Assembly: GCA_034423775.1 (NCBI GenBank)
Contig: CP139918.1
Coordinates: forward strand, 3,286,001 to 3,350,000
Direction: 5' to 3'
Origin: Alphaproteobacteria bacterium US3C007
Lineage (GTDB): Bacteria; Pseudomonadota; Alphaproteobacteria; Rhodobacterales; Rhodobacteraceae
Length of the DNA stretch: 64,000 bases
Positions 49,381-57,480 of this stretch are shown piece by piece; position 1 is the stretch's first letter; each line of letters starts with the position of its first letter. Both the position numbers and the translations under genes were made by a program. The notes beneath the pieces were generated by a model that saw only the letters and a list, made by a program, of their open reading frames with translations, did no database searches and had not been told where the DNA came from.

Positions 49381-50988
49381 TTACGCTGTCAGCGTGATTT
49401 TGCAGAATGCCACTGGGTGACGCACAGCAATATCTGTCATCTGATTCTGGGTAATCAGAACCTTCGCAGACCGTGCTTCGCTGTAGTTATCAACCACCAG
49501 ATCCAAGCCACCGAACTGAGCCACAACGCATTCGCGATATTGCCCAAGATAAACAGTGCCAGCCGTGCAGAGCGTTGACTGGATAACCCGACGGCCAAGG
49601 ATGGTGCCATTGTCGATAACAAAGCGACCAGAGCCAGAATCAACAACTGTAGAAGCCAACGTTGCGTAGTTTGAGGGATGACAAATAAATACCGCCCCTT
49701 CGCTGCTCACGTTATCTTCCTCTAGCTTAGACAGCGCTGTGAGCGCCTCTGCATGCGTCATGGTAGACGATCCAGTGGTTGCCAGCGTGTTGATGCCTGA
49801 AGTTGACGCTATGCCCGTTGGGTTGGCTCCTGATCCGTCACCTTCTAGCGCCGCATCATCAATCGCCTGAGCAATCTGGCGTGTCAGATCATTACGCACC
49901 AAGTTGTCGATGCTTGGATCTGATTGAACCAGCGCTTCCAGCGTAAAGCTCGCAGTTGAGCTAACCCGCTTAGGTGACAAGCTTAGTGATCCGATTGTCA
50001 GATTGCTCTCACTGATTGCGGAACCTTCAGCAACGAATGAGGCTGTAAGATCGCCTGTGGCTTTAGGAATAGTGATCCCTTTACCCAATCCAGACAAAAC
50101 GGTGGCACCCGCAGCCATAACCGCGCTCTGCGGCTGTAAGCTGTCAATGAACAGATCGCCTCGTGGTAATGCGTCAACCAAGTTGGCAACGTTGGAAGTT
50201 GTCATGGTTGTTCGTGTCAGCATGTTTGGCACAACGATCCCACGCGGTTGCGTAGGGTAATTGCGGGCAAGCTCCTGACTAACCTCACGTTCAAAAGATG
50301 CGTGATCCCAGTTACCTGAGATTTGCGCCCTAATCACGTTACCCAATGAAAACCGGCGCTCTGTATTATGAACCGCTGGCGTATTTAGTGGATCACTGCC
50401 GATCTTATCCAATGCAGTTGACCGGAAAGCCTCCAGTGAAGTTCCAGCGGCAATGGCCGCAGTTGCTTCAGTCTGTAGACCGTGTTTTTGCCCGAGATGG
50501 GCGATTTGTTGTGCTTCATTTTCCATTTTTGAAGCCCCCTTACTTGCACGCATAGTTAAAGCGACCGGCCTGTCCTGACCGTCTCTTGTGCGTGTTGTAC
50601 TGATCGCAAGTTGAGCATCACCGCTGGCAAAAAGGTTTTCAGCCTCTGCGCCCTTCTCCGATCTAGAGAAGCGCGCCAATGCTCGGCCATCCTGATAATC
50701 CGTTAAAGCGCCGACTTGCTGTCGTGCTTTGCCATCTTTGAGAATTGCCAGCGTCAGTCCTGACGCCATAACGTGGCCAAGATCAGCATTGGCCTCGATT
50801 TCATATGCAGAGCGCCCATGTGAGCGCACTGCCGTGTATCCGCGCTTCATAGGCCGCTCTGGGCCTGTGGGGTCAGATACCATTGTTGTTTTGATCTTTG
50901 CCTCGCGATCATCAAATTCACGCTGAGATAAAGCGATTATGTCTGCTACTCGCTCTTTAGATAGCGATACGGGTGCCGTTTTATTCAT
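49381..50988 (-). CDS. HK97-type major capsid protein with N-terminal prohead-protease-like segment
   Basis: 535 aa. Residues from about 210 form an HK97-fold capsid protein: IVVPNMLTRTTMTTSNVANL, SVMAAGATVLSGLGKGITIP, ASFVAEGSAISESNLTIGSL, ASFTLEALVQSDPSIDNLVR, and the C-terminal FGGLDLVVDNYSEA. The first 150 residues (GALTDYQDGRALARFSRSEK and a following GDAQLAIS) recall the C-terminal half of HK97-family prohead proteases, but the conserved catalytic part is not evident, so this may be a delta-domain/scaffold remnant. It is the only virion gene of the element. It overlaps the upstream ORF by eight bases. Confidence 0.85.
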   Translation of the reverse strand: MNKTAPVSLSKERVADIIALSQREFDDREAKIKTTMVSDPTGPERPMKRGYTAVRSHGRSAYEIEANADLGHVMASGLTLAILKDGKARQQVGALTDYQDGRALARFSRSEKGAEAENLFASGDAQLAISTTRTRDGQDRPVALTMRASKGASKMENEAQQIAHLGQKHGLQTEATAAIAAGTSLEAFRSTALDKIGSDPLNTPAVHNTERRFSLGNVIRAQISGNWDHASFEREVSQELARNYPTQPRGIVVPNMLTRTTMTTSNVANLVDALPRGDLFIDSLQPQSAVMAAGATVLSGLGKGITIPKATGDLTASFVAEGSAISESNLTIGSLSLSPKRVSSTASFTLEALVQSDPSIDNLVRNDLTRQIAQAIDDAALEGDGSGANPTGIASTSGINTLATTGSSTMTHAEALTALSKLEEDNVSSEGAVFICHPSNYATLASTVVDSGSGRFVIDNGTILGRRVIQSTLCTAGTVYLGQYRECVVAQFGGLDLVVDNYSEARSAKVLITQNQMTDIAVRHPVAFCKITLTA

Positions 50989-51349
50989 CAGCCATAGCCT
51001 CCTTAATTGCTCGAAAATTAATCCAGAGTGATGTCTTACTGCTCAGCTTGTGCGCTAGGCTTGGCCGGTGGACGAAAAGCGGCACATATTCATCAAGATC
51101 TTTGCGGATCAGCAAAACGCCCTCAATATCATCGCGATATTGCCACGCATGCAGAATGTGATCTTTTGCAGAGCTATTAAGGCGCATCCACGTCGTAGCT
51201 GGGCCAGTTCTCCATTCAGCCATGCAAACATCAAATAAAGCGTCTGCAAATGCGTTACCAAGCTCACAATAGCAGTCACGCATGCGCTGTCGGTTGGCTT
51301 CTTCGCTGCGCTTGGCTGTTTGCAGTATTTGATCTGGGGTTAGAAACAT
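50981..51349 (-). CDS. Hypothetical element protein between MerR-like and capsid genes
   Basis: 122 aa from the ATG that overlaps the stop of the MerR-like gene (TGATG). No recognised domain. The sequence is mostly helical, with Arg/Glu-rich ends and a middle WRTGPATTWMRLNSSAKDHI. It is in the position where phages often keep a head-completion or protease gene, but nothing in the sequence supports those roles. Overlaps on both sides show that it is expressed with the capsid gene. Confidence 0.65.
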   Translation of the reverse strand: MFLTPDQILQTAKRSEEANRQRMRDCYCELGNAFADALFDVCMAEWRTGPATTWMRLNSSAKDHILHAWQYRDDIEGVLLIRKDLDEYVPLFVHRPSLAHKLSSKTSLWINFRAIKEAMADE

Positions 51350-51789
51350 CAAAATATCCCCTCAAGTTTTGCGCGCACTGTATCCGATAAATCTAACGGT
51401 ATGGCGTTCACACAGTCTGTCTCAGCAAAAGCAACGAAGTCTTGCCAGCTTGTCACCACTGTAGAGAATTCTTCATCTAAATCAGCGCGCTGTGGAACGC
51501 AGATAATCAACTTATCAGTAACGCCTGTCGTAAATTCGTCTAATACGACGCCCAAAACTTCTAAGTTGATCCGCTTAACGAGATCAGCCGCGACAGCCAT
51601 GGGGAAACCGTAAGCTTTGAGTTCACCTAATGTCAGAGCCAGCACAATATCAGTCAAACTATAGCGATTTGAGCCTCGGATGATGCGTTTTGCCTCTATT
51701 GGCAGGTGATAACGCGCAACTTCGTTAAGAAATATGCGTGGATCTGGGTAATGGGCGGCCATTGCCAGCTCTTTTGAAGAATATATCAT
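51349..51789 (-). CDS. MerR-like DNA-binding protein, first gene of the capsid operon
   Basis: About 146 aa from the ATG at 51789 (GAGG ribosome site; a start at 51816 is also open). Residues 1-75 (MIYSSKELAMAAHYPDPRIF, GSNRYSLTDIVLALTLGELK, AYGFPMAVAADLVKRI) look like a MerR-type winged helix with the usual 'RYSLTDIVLAL' pattern. The C-terminal half is unrelated to known ligand domains. It probably controls the capsid operon from the repeat-rich region just upstream (51906-52029). Confidence 0.65.
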   Translation of the reverse strand: MIYSSKELAMAAHYPDPRIFLNEVARYHLPIEAKRIIRGSNRYSLTDIVLALTLGELKAYGFPMAVAADLVKRINLEVLGVVLDEFTTGVTDKLIICVPQRADLDEEFSTVVTSWQDFVAFAETDCVNAIPLDLSDTVRAKLEGIF

Positions 51790-51905
51790 ATGTGCCTCAA
51801 TATTGATGCTTAACATGCTGATAATATATCACATTTAGTGATTTTAGGTAACGGCAATATTGGGCAAATATGAGTGCTTCCCCCTTGTTGGAAATCGCAC
51901 GCTGC

Positions 51906-52029
51906 CTGCAAGTTGCAGCATGAACGTACCCGTGACAGGCTGTCACTAGAGTACCTTTTTGTTCTGAACTTTAGTCTGATCTGAAAATCTGAATGGCCAG
52001 ATCGTTGGCGACTGCACGTACCCGTGACA
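51906..52029. promoter_or_regulatory. Operator-like repeats in the divergent promoter region of the element
   Basis: In the gap between the minus-strand capsid operon and the plus-strand cargo genes there are three signals. CTGCAAGTTGCAG (51906-51918) is a 6-bp-arm palindrome. ACGTACCCGTGACA occurs at 51924-51937 and again at 52016-52029, a 14-bp direct repeat 92 bp apart. GTGACAGGCTGTCAC (51932-51946) is a 6-bp-arm dyad overlapping the first copy. These are likely regulator binding sites and promoters of both operons. Confidence 0.6.
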
Positions 52030-52086
52030 AGACTGTTGCAATAGGAACCACTGTGGGTAATCTTTGATATCAAAAGGAGCTTTAGC

Positions 52087-52731
52087 GTGAGTATATTTAA
52101 TTGGCTTTTTGGAAAAAAAGATAGCAGTCCTAGCGATGATTTTGATGCCCAACAAATCATAAAGGAAGGCAACAAAGAAGCTTGGAAAATGTTTCATGAC
52201 TTCGAGAAAGCCAACAAAGAGGGCAATTCTAAGGAAGTCCAACAGCGGTATATAGACAAGCATGGGCTAACTGAACAAGATTTAAATTCGGAGGGCTCAT
52301 TATCCTCTCCTAAGTATCATGGTGCAGGTAAACGTACATCCGCGGATGGCCATGATTACGAGGCATTCAGACTGAATAATGACATTAAAGAACGGAAAAG
52401 TTATAAAATCGATGAATACTTTGAAGTTCAAGGATCGTTCAATTTTAAACGGGAAGTGAATTTCGTCTGCGATTGGTTGGCGAAAGCAGGAGAGAATGTG
52501 GTAGTTGAAGCGATTTTAGAGCGCGAGCCCAACAATCCACATGACCGGAATGCAATTAAAATTCTTATTTCTGGAAATACTTTAACGCCTACCATGGTGG
52601 GCTACCTGCCAAAGGAAATTTCTGCAAAAATAGGCGATCAATTGCCTCCAGTAGAATTTGAAAGCATTTATCAGAGGCGCAAAATTGAAGCGCGCACCTT
52701 GATTAAGAGACCTAAAGCCAAAAAAAAATGA
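52087..52731 (+). CDS. HIRAN-domain protein
   Basis: 214 aa. The C-terminal half (about 105-200) has the HIRAN pattern: VCDWLAKAGENVVVEAILER, EPNNPHDRNAIKI and VGYLPKEISAKIG. HIRAN domains bind damaged DNA or stalled fork ends and are found in repair helicases and in stand-alone proteins of mobile elements. The N-terminal 90 residues are polar and charged with no recognised domain. The start is GTG with an AAGGAG site. It is the first gene of the opposite-strand cargo cluster. Confidence 0.8.
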   Translation: MSIFNWLFGKKDSSPSDDFDAQQIIKEGNKEAWKMFHDFEKANKEGNSKEVQQRYIDKHGLTEQDLNSEGSLSSPKYHGAGKRTSADGHDYEAFRLNNDIKERKSYKIDEYFEVQGSFNFKREVNFVCDWLAKAGENVVVEAILEREPNNPHDRNAIKILISGNTLTPTMVGYLPKEISAKIGDQLPPVEFESIYQRRKIEARTLIKRPKAKKK

Positions 52732-52760
52732 TCCCAGTAAGCTCAAAAAATGGAGATAAA

Positions 52761-52832
52761 ATGATCCAACGCCTCGCCCTCATATTGCTCCTGATCGCGC
52801 CTAGCTGGGCGGGGGCTTTTCCCTGTGAATAG
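52761..52832 (+). CDS. Very short signal-peptide-like ORF
   Basis: 23 codons (MIQRLALILLLIAPSWAGAF, then PCE). This is a complete lipid- or signal-peptide-like sequence with little after it. GGAGAT precedes the ATG at a normal distance. Its 3' end overlaps the next ORF by eight bases, so it may be a truncated gene start or a leader that couples translation of the following gene. Confidence 0.35.
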   Translation: MIQRLALILLLIAPSWAGAFPCE

Positions 52833-53031
52833 CTTCGATCAATTTATATGGCGTAATTTTGTACGCTTGATCATTGCGGCAGTCTGCATACCCTCAGCTA
52901 TTTTTATCTGGATAGCTCTTAAAGTAATAGTTTTGGAACCGCTCGGTTTTTTTGATGTGCACGTTTCTGAGGTGCCTGAAGCTCCCCACACCTGCATCAA
53001 AATAACTGAAGAGCGCTATAGATACTGCTAA
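52825..53031 (+). CDS. Small membrane protein in the cargo cluster
   Basis: 68 aa starting with GTG. One long hydrophobic segment (FVRLIIAAVCIPSAIFIWIA, residues 12-31) is followed by a short polar tail with two cysteines (HTCIKI and RYRYC). No family recognised. It overlaps the short upstream ORF and lies directly before a small secreted protein gene, which suggests the three act together. Confidence 0.5.
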   Translation: MNSFDQFIWRNFVRLIIAAVCIPSAIFIWIALKVIVLEPLGFFDVHVSEVPEAPHTCIKITEERYRYC

Positions 53032-53043
53032 ATGGATGGAATT

Positions 53044-53421
53044 ATGAGACGCCTCGTGTTTATATTTTTACTTTTTCTACTACCCCAATCCTTGCTGGCG
53101 GATGAAACTGCACCTGAGTTTGACACGAAAAGTGTATTAGAAGGTGTTAACGCTGAAGGCATTTTACTATTATTATACGCTGGTTATACGCGGGGCGTGG
53201 CTGAGGCATTGGTTGTATCAACTATATATGACGATGATGAATCCAAGAAACGTTTGTTTTGCATGCCTTCAGACAAAGTTTTATCAGGGGATCTACTGGT
53301 ATCATTGGTGAGCTCTAATTTGAACAGCATCACTGATAACGATTTACGTGATATACATTACTCAAATTCATTCCCGATATCAGCCATAGAAGCATTAAAG
53401 GCATTTTTTCCTTGTAATTAG
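53044..53421 (+). CDS. Small exported protein in the cargo cluster
   Basis: About 125 aa. A signal peptide (MRRLVFIFLLFLLPQSLLAD, cleaved after LLA) is followed by DETAPEFDTKSVLEGV. The core (LLLLYAGYTRGVAEALVV, LFCMPSDKVLSGDLLVSLVSS) with a Cys near residue 80 and a C-terminal FPCN loosely recalls Rap1a/Tai-type periplasmic proteins, but I would not assign that family. An upstream ATG at 53032 is in frame. Function unknown. Confidence 0.55.
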   Translation: MRRLVFIFLLFLLPQSLLADETAPEFDTKSVLEGVNAEGILLLLYAGYTRGVAEALVVSTIYDDDESKKRLFCMPSDKVLSGDLLVSLVSSNLNSITDNDLRDIHYSNSFPISAIEALKAFFPCN

Positions 53422-53550
53422 GTTCTCCCAACCGCAATCCATCGCGGGTACGCCGGATGCAAGACACCTGCCTAGCGGTTTAGCTTTTGCTAGGGTGTTA
53501 AGCTCAGTTTTGATGCTGCCCTGCATCTGTTTCAAATCCCCTTGAAGGGG

Positions 53551-53683
53551 CAGCCCGCCCCAAAGGGGGCTGCAAACCCATAGGGGGTATGGGGGATGTG
53601 TGTGCAGGGGGTATGTAGGCGGTTTGCGCACGGTATGTACCCACGTTTGGACGGGGTTTGAAAACGGGTTTGTAAGGGGTTTG
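53551..53683. repeat. Hairpin and iteron-like G-rich repeats after the primase gene
   Basis: CAGCCC...GGGCTG (53551-53572) forms a hairpin. AGGGGGTATG occurs at 53582-53591 and 53606-53615. GGGTTTG occurs three times, at 53654, 53666 and 53677, spaced 12 and 11 bp, about one helical turn. This gap lies between the convergent secreted-protein and primase/helicase genes. Phased short repeats next to a replication gene are typical of replication origins; some of the hairpin may instead serve as terminator. Confidence 0.5.
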
Positions 53684-55474
53684 TCATCGCTTAATCACAA
53701 CTAATCGGGTGCCGCGTTGTGTTTTCTCTGACTTAATCACGCCTTCTGCCAGTAACGACTTCATGGCTACCCCAAAGGCCTTTTTGGTTACACCCTCAGA
53801 CATTTTGTGTTCCGCAAAAAACTTAGGCGCATGTGTGCTACCGCCGTTTGCGTTTACACTTTCTCCATTTTCATTTTGGCTCTCCAGTAGGCTTAAGAAT
53901 ACACGTCGCGCCTTACTGTTAGCCGCCTGTGCATCTAACCCTGATAACTTTGGATCATGCACGAACACACCGTTTTCCCACGTGATGCTGATCTCTGTGC
54001 CAATTTTACTGTAGTTTGACTTCGCAAGTTTCAGGATGCGCCGATCAGGGTTTTGCTCATCGCGCTCCATGGTAATGCGACTGCGAACACTGTTGTTCCA
54101 ACCCGTGCTGCCTGAGGTTCCACGGCCTGTAGAAATGCCTGAAAGCGAGGGATGGGCAAGAACCACCAGTGCGCATTTATGCTCAATAGCTGGCTTGCGC
54201 AGCATGCCTATAAATTGCCGTGCTAATGCCCTGCTATTTTCATCAGCGGGGAAAACATCTGCCAGCGTATCAATTACGCAAATTGTAGGCTTGTGCTTTA
54301 CAATCGCTGCAGTCAGTTCTTTCATTACTGCAGACGGGCTTAACTTGTTAGATTTTTGATCATAGTCAGCCAATAATGCATCTTCGCCAGCCAGACTTGA
54401 GAAAATCACATCTGGAAAATCGTCGTAACTCTTAAAACGCGCATTGATCACATCATGAAAGCGACGGTGTAATTCATCTGTGTCATCCTCTGCACCCAGG
54501 TAAAGCGCAGACCCGCTTGAAGTATTTAAACCAAACCAGTTTTCTCCCACGGCAACACTGGTCAAAAGTTGTAAGACAATCTGGCTTTTTCCCACACCTC
54601 CGTCTGCATACAGAAGCGTAACTTGCCCCTTAGGTATCCAGCCATCAACTGTCCATTCCCGTTCCTTAAGTGGCCTTTCTGCCAAATCTGACAGTCGCAT
54701 CCAGTTTATCTTCGCAGAGGCGTCGGTTTTGTCAGGCCTTACACCCCACCCCTTATTACGAGCGCCATCTATGAGCTTCTGAACGTCTTTGCGGGTATCG
54801 TCTACTGTGTAACCTTTCAGAGTTAATAGATCAGTAACAGCGTGTATTTGATCATCATGCAAACCGCGCTGGACGTAGCGAGCGACAAGCTTCATGATAT
54901 TTTCAATCCACCGATCGGTCTTGATCAAGTCGATCAGATCTTTGTCAGACTGCTTGTCTTTGCTATCTCTAAACTCAAATGGCTTATTTTCTTTTGTGCT
55001 TGGCAGCCAATCGGGAGCGGGAGTTGGCTCATCATCTTGCACCCAAGTGTAAGGCTTCCCTTCGAAAGTCGATGGAGCAAGCACGATATAACCTTTATGC
55101 TTAATCTCAACGCCAGAGCATGGGTCGCTGAAGGTTTGCCCCTCTTCAGCCTTAAATATGTAATGCCAGCCGCCCCTAGCGCTTCTATGGATACACTCAG
55201 GCTCAAAAGGTCTGTCGCCCTTGAAGCCCTCCCATTCGCACTCCTTTTTATAGCTATCAACATCAACAGCCACCAAACCACTAGCGACTAGATTTAACCC
55301 TATGTTTGCATTTGGATGCTCACTCCACCAGAGCTCGATCTGCGTGGCATCTGTGGTGCCGTTATGAAAACCACCATCGCGGATAGGTTTTTTTGTATTC
55401 GGCCACAGTGGAAACACCTTCCAGCCACGATCAGCATATTCCAATGCTGCATCTAAAAATTTCGTCATCGACAT
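53684..55474 (-). CDS. Primase-polymerase / RepA-like helicase fusion
   Basis: 596 aa. Residues 5-165 form a bifunctional DNA primase/polymerase (prim-pol) domain: ALEYADRGWKVFPLWPNTKKP, ELWWSEHPNANIGL, VAVDVDS (metal-binding acids), and HRSARGGWHYIFKAEEG. Residues about 285-500 are a RepA/AAA_25-type ATPase: Walker A YADGGVGKSQIV, and Walker B CVIDTLADVFPADENSRAL. The C-terminus carries a small helix-turn-helix-like tail. This is a self-contained replication initiator, typical of plasmids, satellites and small prophages. The iteron-like repeats follow its 3' end. Confidence 0.88.
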   Translation of the reverse strand: MSMTKFLDAALEYADRGWKVFPLWPNTKKPIRDGGFHNGTTDATQIELWWSEHPNANIGLNLVASGLVAVDVDSYKKECEWEGFKGDRPFEPECIHRSARGGWHYIFKAEEGQTFSDPCSGVEIKHKGYIVLAPSTFEGKPYTWVQDDEPTPAPDWLPSTKENKPFEFRDSKDKQSDKDLIDLIKTDRWIENIMKLVARYVQRGLHDDQIHAVTDLLTLKGYTVDDTRKDVQKLIDGARNKGWGVRPDKTDASAKINWMRLSDLAERPLKEREWTVDGWIPKGQVTLLYADGGVGKSQIVLQLLTSVAVGENWFGLNTSSGSALYLGAEDDTDELHRRFHDVINARFKSYDDFPDVIFSSLAGEDALLADYDQKSNKLSPSAVMKELTAAIVKHKPTICVIDTLADVFPADENSRALARQFIGMLRKPAIEHKCALVVLAHPSLSGISTGRGTSGSTGWNNSVRSRITMERDEQNPDRRILKLAKSNYSKIGTEISITWENGVFVHDPKLSGLDAQAANSKARRVFLSLLESQNENGESVNANGGSTHAPKFFAEHKMSEGVTKKAFGVAMKSLLAEGVIKSEKTQRGTRLVVIKR

Positions 55475-55537
55475 ACCTCTTCGGGCTTTGCCGCAGCAGA
55501 AAAATCGCGTATATTCGGGTTGTCATAAGTTCCTTGG

Positions 55538-55573
55538 CCCGTCGCGCTTTCCCATTCGTGCGGCGGGTTTTTT
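55538..55573 (+). terminator. Terminator-like hairpin on the plus strand
   Basis: CCCGTCGC and GCGGCGGG (one G-T pair, 14-base loop) are followed by six T's on the plus strand. It lies between the primase gene and the small DNA-binding gene, both minus, so it would stop antisense transcription or simply be a fossil. Confidence 0.5.
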
Positions 55574-55829
55574 ATTTGGAGTTGTTCAGCAGATCAGCAG
55601 CAGCGGCTTTTGCGCCTAGTTTTTCTTGTGCAGTATCTTGCTTAAGCAAAAACTCTTCTGCGTCGTCATATTTGATGATTTTGAGGCTTTTTACCCTGAT
55701 GAACTTTGGCACCTCGCGACGGGCAAATTTTGCCTTAGTCGTTTCTTTGTTCCAGTTGTTTAACTCAGCCCAATCTGTGTCCAACAGAATGCGCTTCTCC
55801 AGCAGAAAATTTTGTAGCCTTGGTGACAT
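55572..55829 (-). CDS. Small DNA-binding-like protein, candidate excision/regulatory factor
   Basis: 85 aa from the ATG at 55829 (AAAGGAG ribosome site). The sequence (MSPRLQNFLLEKRILLDTDW, AELNNWNKETTKAKFARREV, PKFIRVKSLKIIKYDDAEEFLLKQ) reads like a small winged-helix/AlpA-like protein: a short helix, a polar recognition stretch, then a strand and a C-terminal helix. AlpA-type proteins regulate integrase and excision in satellites. Similarity is weak, so this is a candidate only. It lies between integrase-side genes and the replication gene. Confidence 0.5.
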   Translation of the reverse strand: MSPRLQNFLLEKRILLDTDWAELNNWNKETTKAKFARREVPKFIRVKSLKIIKYDDAEEFLLKQDTAQEKLGAKAAAADLLNNSK

Positions 55830-55897
55830 GATCAAACTCCTTTAGTGCAGCGTTTGATCAGACCCTACTTAAAACCCATTATTCTAAGCACTGGGGG

Positions 55898-56389
55898 TTA
55901 TTTGTCGGACAATTTATTTTTTTTGTACCAGATATCCCTGATATACGTTTCACCACGCCCAACTGCATCAGCAACAAAGATCATTGCCTCCTCAACGCCA
56001 AAATCTAGCTCTTCGCTTAATATTTTAATGAAACGTCTTATTGTATGGTGCAAAGCGTAAGCCGGTTTGCGACCTGCTTTTTGTTGCAGCAATTTTGGAT
56101 CTTTAACTCTTTCAGCGAACCACTTGACTACGTCAGCCGGTAATTCACCACCATCAGCCAAGTAATCAGCAATTGCGTTATGCGTCACTGCCGCTGGCAG
56201 CAAATTGACAGCTTCACTCGGATCTTCCTTTAAAAACCTTAGAGCCAATCCCCCAAGCGGTATATCTGGCAATTTAGTATCTGCTTCTTTTTTTATATAT
56301 TTTTTGAGTTCATCTTCCGATAGGCCGCGCAAATAGTTAGCTTCCCGCCTTGAAGCATCCCTTAATGCTTGACCCCCTATTGATACCAT
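55898..56389 (-). CDS. Hypothetical element protein next to the integrase
   Basis: 163 aa, soluble, mostly alpha-helical and charged (LRGLSEDELKKYIKKEADTK and FGVEEAMIFVADAVGRGETY). The stop of the integrase gene is five bases upstream, so the two form one operon. The C-terminal half has a helix-turn-helix-like spacing but no recognised DNA-binding family. Function unknown. Confidence 0.65.
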   Translation of the reverse strand: MVSIGGQALRDASRREANYLRGLSEDELKKYIKKEADTKLPDIPLGGLALRFLKEDPSEAVNLLPAAVTHNAIADYLADGGELPADVVKWFAERVKDPKLLQQKAGRKPAYALHHTIRRFIKILSEELDFGVEEAMIFVADAVGRGETYIRDIWYKKNKLSDK

Positions 56390-56394
56390 TGACC

Positions 56395-57405
56395 CTACCC
56401 CAGCAATTCAACAACTGACTGCGGCTGTACTTGCGTATACCGCCTCAGCTGCGCCCAAGTTTTATGACCACTAATCAATGAAACTTGCTCAATGCTCAGA
56501 CCCTTAGCGAACAAATCAGTTATCGCTCGGTGCCTTAAATCGTGAAATGTGGCATGTTCAATCTTTGCTATTTTGCGCGCGTAGATCCAAGCCACCGAAA
56601 TACTTTCGGCTCTGTATGGAAAAATTCGACCCTCAGTAGTTTTTTGATCTGCAATTATTCTGCGAGCCACAGAAGACAAAGGTACGCGCATGTGATTACC
56701 CAACTTGCGCTTAGGATCTTTCCGGTCTCGAATAATTACTGTGCCTTCATTATGCGAAAAGTCTTCGTGTGTAATTCTACAAATCTCACCTAATCGCATC
56801 GCTGTGGCCATTGCAAAATCCATTAAATCCGACATTGGCAGCTTTAGCTTGTCCTGATGATCAAACGTATGGCGCATCAATTCTATTTCCTGATCTGTCA
56901 GGTATCGATCACGCTCTTGACTGTGCGTGTCTATTTTTGCGGCACTAAGAGAAGCGCGAGCGTTTTTGGTTAAGGTTAGATCAACGTCAAGATGACGGTT
57001 GTACCGGAGCCACTTTAACAACCCAGAAATCAAACCAATATTGTGAGCAACAGTAGCGCCAGTCACGCCTTGTTTTAGACGATGATCAATCCAATGTTGC
57101 ATCGTCGCTGCATTCAAGTCACGTAAACTAAGCGTGAGTAAAACCTTCCCAAACGCCCTTAAAGAGGCTTGGTTAGCCGGTTTTAGCGATACGCTTCGAA
57201 GATATGCCTCAATCGCCTGAGTGAGCGTCATGGCCGCTGGCACATCGACTGCACCATTTACTGCTTTTTGCTTCAGGGCAACTTCAGTCGCTTGCGCCCA
57301 ATCATGCGCCTCAGCTTTTTTATCAAACGTTCGGGAATAGCTAGATCCGTTGCGCCGTACTTGGCCGCGCCATCTACCTGATGGGAGTTGCTGAAAACTT
57401 GGCAT
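56395..57405 (-). CDS. int: Tyrosine-type site-specific integrase
   Basis: About 336 aa from the ATG at 57405. The N-terminal arm/SAM-like domain includes LTQAIEAYLRSVSLKPANQA and a core-binding region to residue 150. Catalytic residues are visible: Arg in ATAMRLGEICRI, the HDLRHRAITDLF box (His and Arg), and SGHKTWAQLRRYTQV (His and the nucleophilic Tyr). It recombines the 13-bp core inside ctrA. It reads away from attR, 150 bp from it, with four TGTGCAAT repeats in between, the first overlapping its ATG. Confidence 0.95.
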   Translation of the reverse strand: MPSFQQLPSGRWRGQVRRNGSSYSRTFDKKAEAHDWAQATEVALKQKAVNGAVDVPAAMTLTQAIEAYLRSVSLKPANQASLRAFGKVLLTLSLRDLNAATMQHWIDHRLKQGVTGATVAHNIGLISGLLKWLRYNRHLDVDLTLTKNARASLSAAKIDTHSQERDRYLTDQEIELMRHTFDHQDKLKLPMSDLMDFAMATAMRLGEICRITHEDFSHNEGTVIIRDRKDPKRKLGNHMRVPLSSVARRIIADQKTTEGRIFPYRAESISVAWIYARKIAKIEHATFHDLRHRAITDLFAKGLSIEQVSLISGHKTWAQLRRYTQVQPQSVVELLG

Positions 57406-57480
57406 GTGCAATCCGTGTGTAACTTATTGATGCACTTATTGTGCAATCCCTAAGTAACACGTGTGCAATTTGTGTGCAAT
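57405..57480. repeat. Four TGTGCAAT direct repeats between integrase and attR
   Basis: TGTGCAAT starts at 57405, 57440, 57462 and 57473. The spacings of 35, 22 and 11 bp are close to whole helical turns. A seven-of-eight match (TGTGCAA) also lies near attL at 48559. They are probable arm-type sites for the integrase or its regulator and also form the integrase promoter region. Confidence 0.65.

Noticed and set aside
52825..53421. Toxin-antitoxin or effector-immunity pair
   Set aside because: The secreted protein only loosely recalls Rap1a/Tai proteins and no toxin domain is seen; left as unknown cargo.
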